DNA of 7,735 nt, taken from assembly GCA_030150595.1 (NCBI GenBank), contig JASLFQ010000145.1, forward strand, positions 1-7,735, read 5' to 3'. The position numbers and the translations under genes are program-made. The notes below the pieces were generated by a model. It saw only the letters and a list, made by a program, of their open reading frames with translations, searched no databases and was not told where the DNA came from. Of the stretch, positions 1 through 6,154 are shown piece by piece. Position 1 is the first letter of the stretch. The number at the start of each line of letters is the position of its first letter. This DNA is from Aquirhabdus sp. (GTDB taxonomy: Bacteria > Pseudomonadota > Gammaproteobacteria > Pseudomonadales > Moraxellaceae).

Positions 1-118
1 TTGGTCAGAAAGCAAACTACTGAATATCATTCATCAATATCAACAGCATACGGATTGGCATAAACAACGTGCTCCTCTTGCTTTGGACTCTTTATCAAAT
101 CAGGGAGTAAGCAAATGA
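1..118 (+). CDS. gatA: Glutamyl-tRNA(Gln) amidotransferase subunit A, C-terminal end (partial)
   Basis: The open frame starting at base 2 gives the last 38 residues of a protein ending ...NQGVSK, with the stop TGA at 116-118; the 5' end lies outside the window. The tail contains [16 protein letters not shown], which resembles the conserved last helix of GatA (amidase-signature family), where an H-Q-x-Q-x-x-T-D-W-H pattern is common. It overlaps gatB by 4 bp (ATGA), as expected for translationally coupled gatA-gatB. GatA is the glutaminase/amidase subunit that supplies ammonia to GatB in the GatCAB complex, which converts Glu-tRNA(Gln), and in many bacteria Asp-tRNA(Asn), to the amidated form. 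The catalytic Ser-Ser-Lys region is not in the window, so the call rests on the tail and on gatB being next to it. Confidence 0.85.
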   Translation, partial: WSESKLLNIIHQYQQHTDWHKQRAPLALDSLSNQGVSK

Positions 119-1584
119 GCCAGCTAAACTCAAATCTAGTCCACGGTTGGGAAGTTGTCATTGGTTTAGAGATTCATTGCCAACTGAATACACAAAGCAA
201 AATTTTCTCTGGCTCACCGACTACATTCGGCGCGGAACCAAATACGCAAGCAAGTTTAATTGACTTGGCACTGCCGGGCACTTTGCCTGTCTTGAACCGC
301 GAAGTGGTTAATAAAGCGGTTCGTTTTGGTCTCGGCATTGATGCCGAGATTTGCCGTGCTTCGGTGTTTGCACGTAAAAACTACTTCTATCCTGACCTTC
401 CAAAAGGCTATCAAATCAGCCAAATGGACGACCCAATTGTCGGTAAAGGACATTTAGACATCGTGCTGGATGATGGTACTGTCAAACGCGTTGGCGTGAC
501 GCGCGCACACTTGGAAGAAGATGCAGGTAAATCGCTGCATGAAGATTTTGCAGGCATGACAGGCATTGACTTGAATCGTGCAGGAACACCGCTGCTTGAA
601 ATCGTCAGTGAACCTGATATGCGCTCAGCGACAGAAGCTGTGGCGTATGCGAAGACGATTCATTCGCTTGTCCGCTGGCTCGGCATTAGCGATGGAAATA
701 TGGCAGAAGGTTCATTTCGCTGCGATTGTAACATCTCGATTCGCAAGCCAAATGCACCAGAATTCGGCACACGTTGTGAGCTAAAAAACATCAACTCGTT
801 CCGTTTTATCGAACGTGCAATTGAAGCCGAAGTTGAGCGTCAAATTGACCTCATCGAAGGCGGCGGTCGTGTCATTCAGCAAACGCGTTTGTATGATCCA
901 AACAAGAACGAAACCCGCGCAATGCGCAGTAAAGAAGAAGCCAACGATTACCGTTACTTCCCTGATCCTGATTTGTTGCCTGTGGTCATTACCGAAGCGC
1001 AAATCGAACAGATTCGCTCAGAATTACCTGAACTTCCTGAAGCACGTAGAAGCCGTTTTATTGAGCAATATCAGCTTAGCGAATACGATGCACGCATCAT
1101 GAATGGTGCACGCGAACTCGCAGACTTCTACGAAGATGCTGTGAAAACAGCAGGTGTTGGTCAAGCGAAGATTGTGGCAAACTGGGTCATGGGTGATTTA
1201 CTCGGCGCGCTGAATAAAGCTGAAAAAGAATTGGCGGACTCCCCTGTCACGCCAACTCAACTCGGTGGATTGGTTGCGCGCATCGCGGACAATACCATCA
1301 GCGGCAAAATCGCTAAAGTCGTCTTTACCGAAATGATGCAAGGCAATGGCGAATCTGCGGATGACATTATTTCAGCCAAAGGTTTGAAGCAAGAAACTGA
1401 TACAGGCGCGATTGAAGCCATTATCAAAGAAGTCTTGGCGGCAAATGAGAAGATGGTTGAAGAATATCGCGCAGGCAAAGAAAAGGCATTTAATGGTTTG
1501 GTTGGTCAAATCATGAAAGCCTCGAAAGGCAAAGCAAATCCAAGTCAAGTCAATGAGTTGCTGAAAAACTTGTTGAATGGGTAA
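115..1584 (+). CDS. gatB: Aspartyl/glutamyl-tRNA amidotransferase subunit B
   Basis: This 489-residue protein has full GatB length. GatB is the kinase/transamidase subunit of cytosolic GatCAB: it phosphorylates the misacylated Glu (or Asp) on tRNA with ATP, then amidates it using ammonia channelled from GatA. Visible family blocks are VIGLEIH (15-21), [14 protein letters not shown] (90-103), HLEEDAGK (132-139), [17 protein letters not shown] (152-168), the cysteine-containing FRCDC...TRCELKN segment (201-225) and [17 protein letters not shown] (271-287). The helical C-terminal part, from about residue 340, fits the YqeY-like tail that contacts tRNA. The ATG at 115 is preceded by GGGAG at 103-107 and overlaps the gatA stop. 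No truncation or missing block is seen. A strong hairpin terminator follows, so gatB appears to be the last gene of its operon. Confidence 0.98.
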   Translation: MSQLNSNLVHGWEVVIGLEIHCQLNTQSKIFSGSPTTFGAEPNTQASLIDLALPGTLPVLNREVVNKAVRFGLGIDAEICRASVFARKNYFYPDLPKGYQISQMDDPIVGKGHLDIVLDDGTVKRVGVTRAHLEEDAGKSLHEDFAGMTGIDLNRAGTPLLEIVSEPDMRSATEAVAYAKTIHSLVRWLGISDGNMAEGSFRCDCNISIRKPNAPEFGTRCELKNINSFRFIERAIEAEVERQIDLIEGGGRVIQQTRLYDPNKNETRAMRSKEEANDYRYFPDPDLLPVVITEAQIEQIRSELPELPEARRSRFIEQYQLSEYDARIMNGARELADFYEDAVKTAGVGQAKIVANWVMGDLLGALNKAEKELADSPVTPTQLGGLVARIADNTISGKIAKVVFTEMMQGNGESADDIISAKGLKQETDTGAIEAIIKEVLAANEKMVEEYRAGKEKAFNGLVGQIMKASKGKANPSQVNELLKNLLNG

Positions 1585-1601
1585 GCCTTCATTTTAGAAA
1601 T

Positions 1602-1640
1602 AAAAATGCCAGCAGTCTTTATAGATTTGCTGGCATTTTG
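1602..1640 (+). terminator. Rho-independent-type terminator after gatB
   Basis: The arm AAAATGCCAGCA (1603-1614) pairs perfectly with TGCTGGCATTTT (1628-1639), giving a 12-bp stem with a 13-nt loop. It starts 18 bases after the gatB stop. The A-run on the left and T-run on the right make it usable in either direction, although the T-run is short (four T). It separates the gat operon from the toxin-antitoxin pair. Confidence 0.85.
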
Positions 1641-1683
1641 CTGCATTGAACCAAATATAAGAACAAACATATCTAAGCAGAAA

Positions 1684-1717
1684 GATGCTATTATTGATGC
1701 AATATAGCATCAATAAT
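1684..1717. promoter_or_regulatory. Candidate VapBC autoregulatory operator (overlapping inverted repeats)
   Basis: A perfect 11-bp inverted repeat, ATTATTGATGC (1690-1700) and GCATCAATAAT (1707-1717), has a 6-bp spacer. A second, overlapping 8-bp repeat pairs GATGCTAT (1684-1691) with ATAGCATC (1704-1711). Together they give three GATGC half-sites: 1684-1688, 1696-1700, and 1707-1711 in reverse. The element ends 30 bp before the vapB start. TATTAT at 1689-1694 could serve as a -10 box inside it, though I see no good matching -35. VapB proteins usually repress their own operon through ribbon-helix-helix binding to such palindromes, so the role is inferred from position and symmetry. Confidence 0.65.
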
Positions 1718-1747
1718 GATTAGGTGCTTTGATAAGGAGAGTATCAG

Positions 1748-1951
1748 ATGCGAACCACCGTCACCATTGATGACACACTATATAATCAAGCCCTAGAGCT
1801 GGCAGACAGCTCTATGGATAAATCAGACTTGTTTCGTGAAGCGATAAAAGCCTTTATTCGCGTTCAATCGGCTAAGCGTTTAGCCGCATTAGGTGGAACT
1901 ATGCCAGAGATGCAAGATATACCACGACGTGGCACAGATCACAGCGTATGA
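1748..1951 (+). CDS. vapB: VapB-family antitoxin (ribbon-helix-helix)
   Basis: This 67-residue protein opens with [18 protein letters not shown], the beta-strand and first helix of a ribbon-helix-helix DNA-binding domain (about residues 2-42). It ends with a flexible tail, [17 protein letters not shown] (45-61), a tail type typical of VapB proteins that wraps around the PIN toxin. AAGGAGA at 1734-1740 lies 7 bases before the ATG, a strong ribosome site. The stop overlaps the toxin start (ATGA, 1948-1951), so translation is probably coupled. The expected roles are to neutralise VapC and to bind the inverted repeat just upstream. Identification is by motif and gene pairing; the pair's assignment to a VapBC subfamily is not resolved. 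Confidence 0.93.
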   Translation: MRTTVTIDDTLYNQALELADSSMDKSDLFREAIKAFIRVQSAKRLAALGGTMPEMQDIPRRGTDHSV

Positions 1952-2331
1952 ATGTGCTAGTCGATAGCTCCGTCTGGGTGAACCATTTTAAATATAACAA
2001 TCATCATTTGGTTGAGTTATTACATGTGGATCTTGCAATCACTCATCCAATGATCATATTGGAGTTGTCCTGTGGTACGCCGCCTGCTCCACGATTACAA
2101 ACGATTCAGGATATTGAACGCTTACGTCATGCCAATCATGCTAGTTTTACCGAAGTGATGGCGTTCATTGAGCGAGAGCAACTGTATGGCTTAGGTTGCG
2201 GTCTGGTTGATTTATGCTTATTGGCTGCCACCATGATTACGCCTGATACGTTTCTGTGGACGCTTGATAAACGACTGCACCAGCTTGCAATACGCTTTGA
2301 TGTTGCCTACCGCTCCCCATCATTTGTATAA
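1948..2331 (+). CDS. vapC: VapC-family toxin, PIN-domain ribonuclease
   Basis: This 127-residue protein is a single PIN domain of normal VapC length. The acidic metal-binding residues are in place: Asp6 in LVDSSVW, Glu39 in ILELSCG, Asp88 in GLVDLCLL and Asp107 in LWTLDKRL, so the enzyme looks intact. VapC toxins are Mg2+/Mn2+-dependent endoribonucleases. Known targets include initiator tRNA, other tRNAs and the 23S sarcin-ricin loop, but the target here cannot be read from sequence. It overlaps vapB by 4 bp and has no separate ribosome site, relying on coupling. No terminator is visible between its stop and the hydrolase 42 bp downstream, so some read-through is possible. Such pairs act in stress response or in stabilising a locus. 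Confidence 0.94.
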   Translation: MNVLVDSSVWVNHFKYNNHHLVELLHVDLAITHPMIILELSCGTPPAPRLQTIQDIERLRHANHASFTEVMAFIEREQLYGLGCGLVDLCLLAATMITPDTFLWTLDKRLHQLAIRFDVAYRSPSFV

Positions 2332-2373
2332 ATAAATACTTATCTGATTTAGGTACCTGCAGGAGAGCACATC

Positions 2374-3201
2374 ATGAAAATTCTTAACCAGAAAGTAAAC
2401 GGGTACAACATTCGTTACTGTGACACTGGAGGAAACGGTTCCGTCGTTCTTCTCACTCACGGCATTGGCGCCTCACTTGAAACATGGAATGCCCAATTGG
2501 CCGACGCTGATGGTCAGTTGCGCCTGATTGCCTGGGACATGCCAGGGCACGGACTTTCCGATTTTTGCGATCAGCCCTATAACCCACTGAAGTTTGCACA
2601 GTTTGCGTGGGATTTTTTGGATGCGTTAGGCATAGAAAAAGCCAGCCTTGCTGGAAACTCACTTGGGGGCGGCGTATCCATCGCCATGGCCAGTCTTCAG
2701 CCGCAACGCGTCGAAAGGCTCATTCTGATCGACGCCGCTACACTCGGTCGTTCGGCGCCGATGCCCTTCCGTCTCATGACCCTTCCTGTGTTGGGTGAGA
2801 TGATGTCGCACCCAAGCAAAATTTCAATAAACCAGCAACTTGCAGCACTCTTCTACAAGTCCTCTACAGTAACCGATGAAATTAGAGCTATTGTGATCCG
2901 CAATGTTATGCGATCTGGTGCGAACAAAGCATTTATCGCTACGTTGCGCCTCATGACCAACTTGAGTGGTCAACGCGACGAAATTGTATCGTATAGCCTC
3001 AAAACGCTTGCGGCACTTGCCATCCCAGTATTGTTCGTTCACGGACGTCAGGATGCTGTGTTGCCACTGCAACATTCGGTCGATGCACAGCGCATTACAC
3101 CTGAATCAAGGCTACTCGTGCTGGAAGAATGTGGTCACACGCCGCAAATCGAGAAACCTGATGAAATCTCAATGGCAATTCGCGATTTCTTATTGAATTG
3201 A
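2374..3201 (+). CDS. Alpha/beta-fold hydrolase
   Basis: This 275-residue cytosolic protein has the full layout of the alpha/beta hydrolase fold. It shows the oxyanion-hole motif HGIG (29-32), the strand/turn WDMPGHGLSD (54-63), and the nucleophile elbow GNSLGG with Ser96. The catalytic acid is probably Asp227 in HGRQDAVLP, and the catalytic His is His255 in CGHTPQIEKP. The closest style is the MhpC/BphD-like group (C-C bond hydrolases, esterases, haloperoxidase-like enzymes), but the substrate cannot be assigned. A long helical lid region lies at about 125-210. AGGAGA at 2361-2366 lies 7 bases before the ATG. Several stretches are rich in G+C (the 60 bases from 2701 are 65%), more than most neighbouring DNA, which could reflect separate acquisition. 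It converges on the small - strand gene across a REP doublet. Confidence 0.93.
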   Translation: MKILNQKVNGYNIRYCDTGGNGSVVLLTHGIGASLETWNAQLADADGQLRLIAWDMPGHGLSDFCDQPYNPLKFAQFAWDFLDALGIEKASLAGNSLGGGVSIAMASLQPQRVERLILIDAATLGRSAPMPFRLMTLPVLGEMMSHPSKISINQQLAALFYKSSTVTDEIRAIVIRNVMRSGANKAFIATLRLMTNLSGQRDEIVSYSLKTLAALAIPVLFVHGRQDAVLPLQHSVDAQRITPESRLLVLEECGHTPQIEKPDEISMAIRDFLLN

Positions 3202-3217
3202 ACCGAAGTTTAACTCT

Positions 3218-3374
3218 CGTAGGATGGGTTTTAACCCATCAAAAGCATATGATTTGTGGAGGAAATCGATTTTACGTGATCCATATTTCATTGATATTTA
3301 AAAAATATTTATGCCTTTAATTTTAGACAGGGTTTGAGTTTCATAGGAAGAGATGGGTTAAAACCCATCCTACG
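3218..3374. repeat. REP doublet (REPIN/BIME-like) between convergent genes
   Basis: Two perfectly identical 23-bp arms, 3218-3240 and 3352-3374, are inverted around a 111-bp AT-rich core. Each arm is CGTAG followed by the palindrome GATGGGTT-TT-AACCCATC (left arm orientation), so each can form its own 8-bp hairpin and the whole element can fold into one long hairpin. A GTAG tetranucleotide beside a short palindrome, paired in inverted orientation, is the known form of REP sequences mobilised by RAYT (TnpA-REP) transposases. No target-site duplication and no transposase are seen here. The element fills the gap between the hydrolase stop and the stop of the convergent membrane-protein gene, so it may also stop transcription from both sides. 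Confidence 0.8.
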
Positions 3375-3398
3375 GACTTCATAATTTGATTATGAAGC

Positions 3399-3749
3399 TT
3401 AATCTTCTAATTTATTTATTTTCAACAGTCCTTTGAAAAAAGTCCAGCCGCCACTAAATATTGCACCATAAGCAAAAACAGCGATCCCGCCACCAGAGGA
3501 TGCGGCTATCGTTCCAATCGTAACAATAAGACCTAAAGTGCATATCCCGCCGCCCATCAGCATTTTCTTTTGCTGCGCTTTTCTAAATATTGATTGAGCC
3601 TTATTCCTTATTTGCTCCGCTAGATCGTCGTGACAACCTTTGCTCTTTAGTTTTTCTATGATCTCAAGCTTTGTATTTCCGCTTTCAATATCATTGGCTG
3701 CCATATGAATCAATGAAACAACCGCTTGATTGAACTCGTGCTCATCCAT
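3399..3749 (-). CDS. Small two-TM membrane protein of unknown function
   Basis: This 116-residue protein is not assigned to a named family. Residues 1-62 are soluble, charged and helical (MDEHEFNQAVVSLIHMAAND... to ...FRKAQQKK). They are followed by two hydrophobic segments at about 63-83 and 88-108, separated by a glycine-rich turn (SSGGG). The second segment, with YGAIFSGGWTFFKGL, resembles the recurring Y-G-A-I-x-x-G...GL pattern of small bacterial inner-membrane proteins. The start is well supported: AAGGAGG (reverse complement at 3758-3764) lies 8 bases before the ATG, an almost ideal ribosome site. The predicted arrangement is a cytoplasmic N-terminal domain anchored by a C-terminal hairpin. 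It lies downstream of another small membrane protein on the same strand, after a 159-bp gap that holds a weak promoter candidate. Confidence 0.82.
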   Translation of the reverse strand: MDEHEFNQAVVSLIHMAANDIESGNTKLEIIEKLKSKGCHDDLAEQIRNKAQSIFRKAQQKKMLMGGGICTLGLIVTIGTIAASSGGGIAVFAYGAIFSGGWTFFKGLLKINKLED

Positions 3750-3819
3750 TTTCTACCCCTCCTTATTTTAAAAACCCTTAACAGCACCATATCCTGACAT
3801 GCATACGCGCTTCACAATC

Positions 3820-3847
3820 CATATATTTTCCGATCCGCGATTACCAA
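3820..3847 (-). promoter_or_regulatory. Weak sigma70-like promoter candidate for the 116-aa membrane protein
   Basis: On the - strand, TTGGTA (3842-3847) and TATATG (3820-3825) are separated by 16 bp, each matching four of six consensus bases. The position, about 70 bp upstream of the start codon, is suitable. Matches this weak occur by chance in AT-rich DNA, so this is only a candidate. Confidence 0.25.
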
Positions 3848-3908
3848 CCTATTCTATTTTATGACATATTCGCTGATGTGTAATGAGGTTGTTGCTGTAA
3901 AGATGCTA

Positions 3909-4109
3909 TTAATCTTGTGCAAATAATTTATACAACAATGCAATTACTGCCATCACACCAAGAAAAGCAACGCTGATGCCTGCCGAAATTAACCCCATTA
4001 CCAAAACGACTAATAAGTAACCGCCAAAACTATGGGGTTCTACGATGTTATAGGAAACTATTACTACTAATATATATACAAATACTTTGATTATGATGTT
4101 TTTACCCAT
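3909..4109 (-). CDS. Very small hydrophobic membrane protein, unknown function
   Basis: This is a 66-residue protein starting MGKNIIIKVFVYILVVIVSY. It has one hydrophobic segment at about 5-24, a short polar turn (VEPHSFGG) and a long hydrophobic stretch at 31-62, which could be one long or two short helices. No family is recognised. The same frame is open up to an ATG at 4187, which would give 92 residues. However, the extra 26 codons run through a REP-like palindrome (4148-4179) and encode cysteine-containing sequence unlike a membrane-protein start, so I chose the internal ATG. No strong ribosome site precedes either start (only GGA about 12 bases upstream of 4109), which lowers confidence. 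It lies downstream of the ceramidase-like gene on the same strand and may be co-transcribed with it. Confidence 0.55.
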   Translation of the reverse strand: MGKNIIIKVFVYILVVIVSYNIVEPHSFGGYLLVVLVMGLISAGISVAFLGVMAVIALLYKLFAQD

Positions 4110-4147
4110 ATTGCTTTTGTTTCCATGATTTAATTTAGTACATTCAT

Positions 4148-4179
4148 GTAAGGTGCAATAAGCCAAAGCGCATTGCACC
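4148..4179. repeat. REP-like palindrome, second type
   Basis: GTAA (4148-4151) is followed by GGTGCAAT (4152-4159) and its exact reverse complement ATTGCACC (4172-4179). The inner 12 bases (AAGCCAAAGCGC) can add two G-C pairs after a 2x2 mismatch, giving an imperfect hairpin with a CAAA loop. A GTAG-like tetranucleotide beside an imperfect palindrome fits the REP pattern. From memory, sequences of the form GGTGCAATA...GCATTGCACC occur as dispersed repeats in several proteobacteria. It lies 15 bp beyond the ceramidase-like stop and could also act as a terminator or mRNA-end stabiliser for that gene. Confidence 0.6.
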
Positions 4180-4194
4180 AACCCCAATCAAAAC

Positions 4195-5901
4195 CTAACT
4201 CGGCACCGCCAAATTACTCCTTAATGCTAACTCATACTCTGGAACTGGCAATGGCCTTGTCACTCGATCATGCTTCCGCTCTGAATCTGACTTCAACATC
4301 TCATCCGCTAACTTAGCAAACTCAGTCTGAAACGCAGCTAACGTCCATTGACCAAACAACGTATGCCCACCTTCGTAAGCCTGCTCCTGATACTCCTCTT
4401 GCGTCGTCACATAACCCATATAATCATTGCAATAAGTACAAATCAGCACATGCTCGATACCACGTTTTTGCAATCGCGCTTTCACCGTTTCTAAAACACG
4501 CTTGCCAGCAATCGTCGTAAACTCACCTGGACAACAAACCAACGCCAACTGACCAATCATCACAATCTGCAAAGGAAGTCGAGTCGCGACCAGCGGACTT
4601 TCCTTAATTGCATCTACATTAATTTGACGCTTCAACTCACCAATCAACGGATCAAGCACACTCGGTAATATCTCGCCCATCGCTCGCCCTAAAATCCGCT
4701 TACGACCTGCCTCAAGCAAAATCGGCTTTGACCCTTGAGCGGCATAGAGTCGTTGATAATATGTCCCTTCCTCCGACTTCGGTGACAATACATTCAAATG
4801 AAAGGCTTTCACAGACTTTGCCAACGCCGCAGCAGCACCCGCAATCAAAGCAGGCGTTCCCGGCCCATCAATCCGCACGCCTTGAAAGAATGCAACGCCA
4901 TGACAAGGATCGCTCGTCCATGCATCCATGACGCCATGGGTATATTCAGATGACGCGTGAATCTTTGTAAAATCAATAAAACTCAAGATCGAATCAATTT
5001 CACCACTCACGATTTCTTCATTTTTATTCGCTAAAGCAGACATGGCAAGGTCGCTTTGATAATGTCCATTTTTTGCCGCATAGACATATTCCGCTTCACC
5101 TGTGATGCTTTTACGCAGCTTTAAATCACCTTTACCTTGGAAATGCGGAGAAACATCGCCCGCAGTTGCTTGCGCAAAAATTGCAACGCCATCATCAGTT
5201 AACGACTCCTCAGCGCGTGCGGAAGCGTAGCCTTTATTGTCACCATCATGACGGTTTAAATGACTGCTTAAACACGTGGCATGCACACCAAACAAAGACA
5301 ATAACGATTTCAGTTCACCATCACGGCGTAAACTTAATAACGACATATTGCGATCTAAGGCAAGATGCGTCTCAGATTTATCGCGTGGCATGACATCAGG
5401 ATTACGATTATAAGAAGCCAATGAACGATTCCAAGCGACTGGCACTTCATCTGCAAATCGCGTCGTACTTAAACCCAATTCAGTAGGCGCAGCCGACTGC
5501 CATGCCGCAACAATAGCGTCCACACTGGCACTCACAACGGCCGCTAAATGCGCTGGTACAAATCCCGGCGTTGGTACGTTATATAGTGCTTCATGCGAAC
5601 ATCCACCCGGTGCGGAATGTGTGTGCGTTGCCGTTAATACGAACGAAGACTCATTGAATGCACTCCCCATGCGTACGCGTAGTGCTTCACACACGCCTTC
5701 TCGCATAGCTCCAGTGACACAACCCATGTCGAGGCAACAAAAAATAAGTGCATGATTTTTTTCATCTGCGATAAATAGTGCACGTGCATAAAGAGGAGTT
5801 TGCTGACCATATGCGCGATGATGCCATTGCCCATAACCAAACATCGCATAGCCTTGTGGCTTAATAACAATCTCTTGCTTACCCCATCCCGCTTGATACA
5901 T
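4195..5901 (-). CDS. Neutral/alkaline ceramidase-family amidase, apparently cytosolic
   Basis: This 568-residue protein resembles the N-terminal catalytic domain of neutral/alkaline ceramidases, which hydrolyse the amide bond of ceramide to sphingosine and fatty acid. Conserved blocks appear in order: GYGQWHHRAYGQQTPLYARA (22-41, N-terminal family block), ATHTHSAPGG (His93/His95), GVHATC (His207) with DGDNKGYAS, GDVSPH (probable catalytic Ser251), CHGVAFFQGVRIDGPG, KPILLEAG, PGEFTTIAGKR (Glu460), and NDYMGYVTTQEEY...YEGGHTLFG (Tyr497). The Zn ligands His, His, Glu and Tyr are therefore all present. There is no signal peptide (MYQAGWGKQEI...), and only about 50 residues follow the last motif, so the C-terminal accessory domain of secreted enzymes is absent. 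The frame is open to a GTG at 5907, but the ATG at 5899-5901 is preferred: GAGG lies 5 bases upstream of it and would overlap the GTG. The substrate may be ceramide or another N-acyl amide. Confidence 0.9.
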   Translation of the reverse strand: MYQAGWGKQEIVIKPQGYAMFGYGQWHHRAYGQQTPLYARALFIADEKNHALIFCCLDMGCVTGAMREGVCEALRVRMGSAFNESSFVLTATHTHSAPGGCSHEALYNVPTPGFVPAHLAAVVSASVDAIVAAWQSAAPTELGLSTTRFADEVPVAWNRSLASYNRNPDVMPRDKSETHLALDRNMSLLSLRRDGELKSLLSLFGVHATCLSSHLNRHDGDNKGYASARAEESLTDDGVAIFAQATAGDVSPHFQGKGDLKLRKSITGEAEYVYAAKNGHYQSDLAMSALANKNEEIVSGEIDSILSFIDFTKIHASSEYTHGVMDAWTSDPCHGVAFFQGVRIDGPGTPALIAGAAAALAKSVKAFHLNVLSPKSEEGTYYQRLYAAQGSKPILLEAGRKRILGRAMGEILPSVLDPLIGELKRQINVDAIKESPLVATRLPLQIVMIGQLALVCCPGEFTTIAGKRVLETVKARLQKRGIEHVLICTYCNDYMGYVTTQEEYQEQAYEGGHTLFGQWTLAAFQTEFAKLADEMLKSDSERKHDRVTRPLPVPEYELALRSNLAVPS

Positions 5902-5939
5902 ACACACCTCGATTAAAATGATATTCCATCAATATTTTT

Positions 5940-5952
5940 TGTTGTGACAACA
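5940..5952. promoter_or_regulatory. 13-bp perfect palindrome upstream of the ceramidase-like gene (operator candidate)
   Basis: TGTTGT-G-ACAACA is a perfect 6+1+6 inverted repeat, 38 bp upstream of the ceramidase-like start codon and downstream of its promoter candidate. Symmetry and position suit a dimeric repressor or activator. No regulator gene is in the window, and a 6-bp half-site can occur by chance. Confidence 0.4.
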
Positions 5953-5981
5953 CTTAAAGCATATCCAAAATAACAGCACAG

Positions 5982-6010
5982 AACCTATCATTCACATTTT
6001 CACAAGTCAA
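5982..6010 (-). promoter_or_regulatory. Promoter candidate for the ceramidase-like gene
   Basis: On the - strand, TTGACT (6005-6010; five of six bases match the -35 consensus) is followed after 17 bp by TAGGTT (5982-5987), a poor -10 box. It faces the ceramidase-like gene and occupies the same DNA as the opposite-facing promoter candidate of the lipoprotein gene. The good -35 with a weak -10 suggests either an activated promoter or chance. Confidence 0.3.
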
Positions 6011-6020
6011 TTTATATAAC
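5991..6020 (+). promoter_or_regulatory. Sigma70-like promoter candidate for the lipoprotein gene
   Basis: TTCACA (5991-5996) and TATAAC (6015-6020) each match five of six consensus bases and are 18 bp apart. Transcription would begin near 6027, leaving a leader of roughly 130 bases before the TTG start at 6155. The leader shows no clear hairpin or riboswitch that I can recognise. Confidence 0.45.
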
Positions 6021-6154
6021 CTATCGACCATGAGAATAGAAATAATCATCGATAAATATTCTGCTACAGACAGGCTTAAAGCTCGAATGGTAATATGCAT
6101 GGAATAAAGTGCTCCATTAAGCAAAACATTTCATACAGATTAAGGCTGAATTCA

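Noticed and set aside
2352..2362. Run of restriction-type palindromes (GGTACC overlapping CCTGCAGG) before the hydrolase, resembling a cloning linker
   Set aside because: It is only 11 bp, next to a normal ribosome site, with no vector sequence around it; chance is the simpler explanation.
2453..3196. Several other-frame ORFs inside the hydrolase gene (both strands)
   Set aside because: They lack family motifs, have arginine- or histidine-rich random composition, and lie wholly within a gene with clear catalytic motifs.
3283..3320. AT-rich core of the REP doublet as a possible small gene or promoter
   Set aside because: Only short frames and a small ATATTT...AAATAT symmetry are present; nothing exceeds chance for AT-rich DNA.
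3900..3916. Short inverted repeat AAGAT...ATCTT at the stop of the 66-aa gene
   Set aside because: A 5-bp AT-rich stem overlapping the stop codon is too weak to call a terminator.
4110..4187. N-terminal 26-codon extension of the small membrane protein
   Set aside because: It is encoded by a REP-like palindrome, lacks a ribosome site and does not look like the start of a membrane protein; the ATG at 4109 is preferred.
4728..5393. Plus-strand ORFs opposite the ceramidase-like gene
   Set aside because: Their composition is rich in His, Gln and Arg, as expected of antisense frames; no ribosome sites or motifs were seen.
5902..5907. GTG start two codons upstream for the ceramidase-like protein
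   Set aside because: The GAGG ribosome site overlaps this GTG; it is placed 5 bases before the ATG at 5901 instead.
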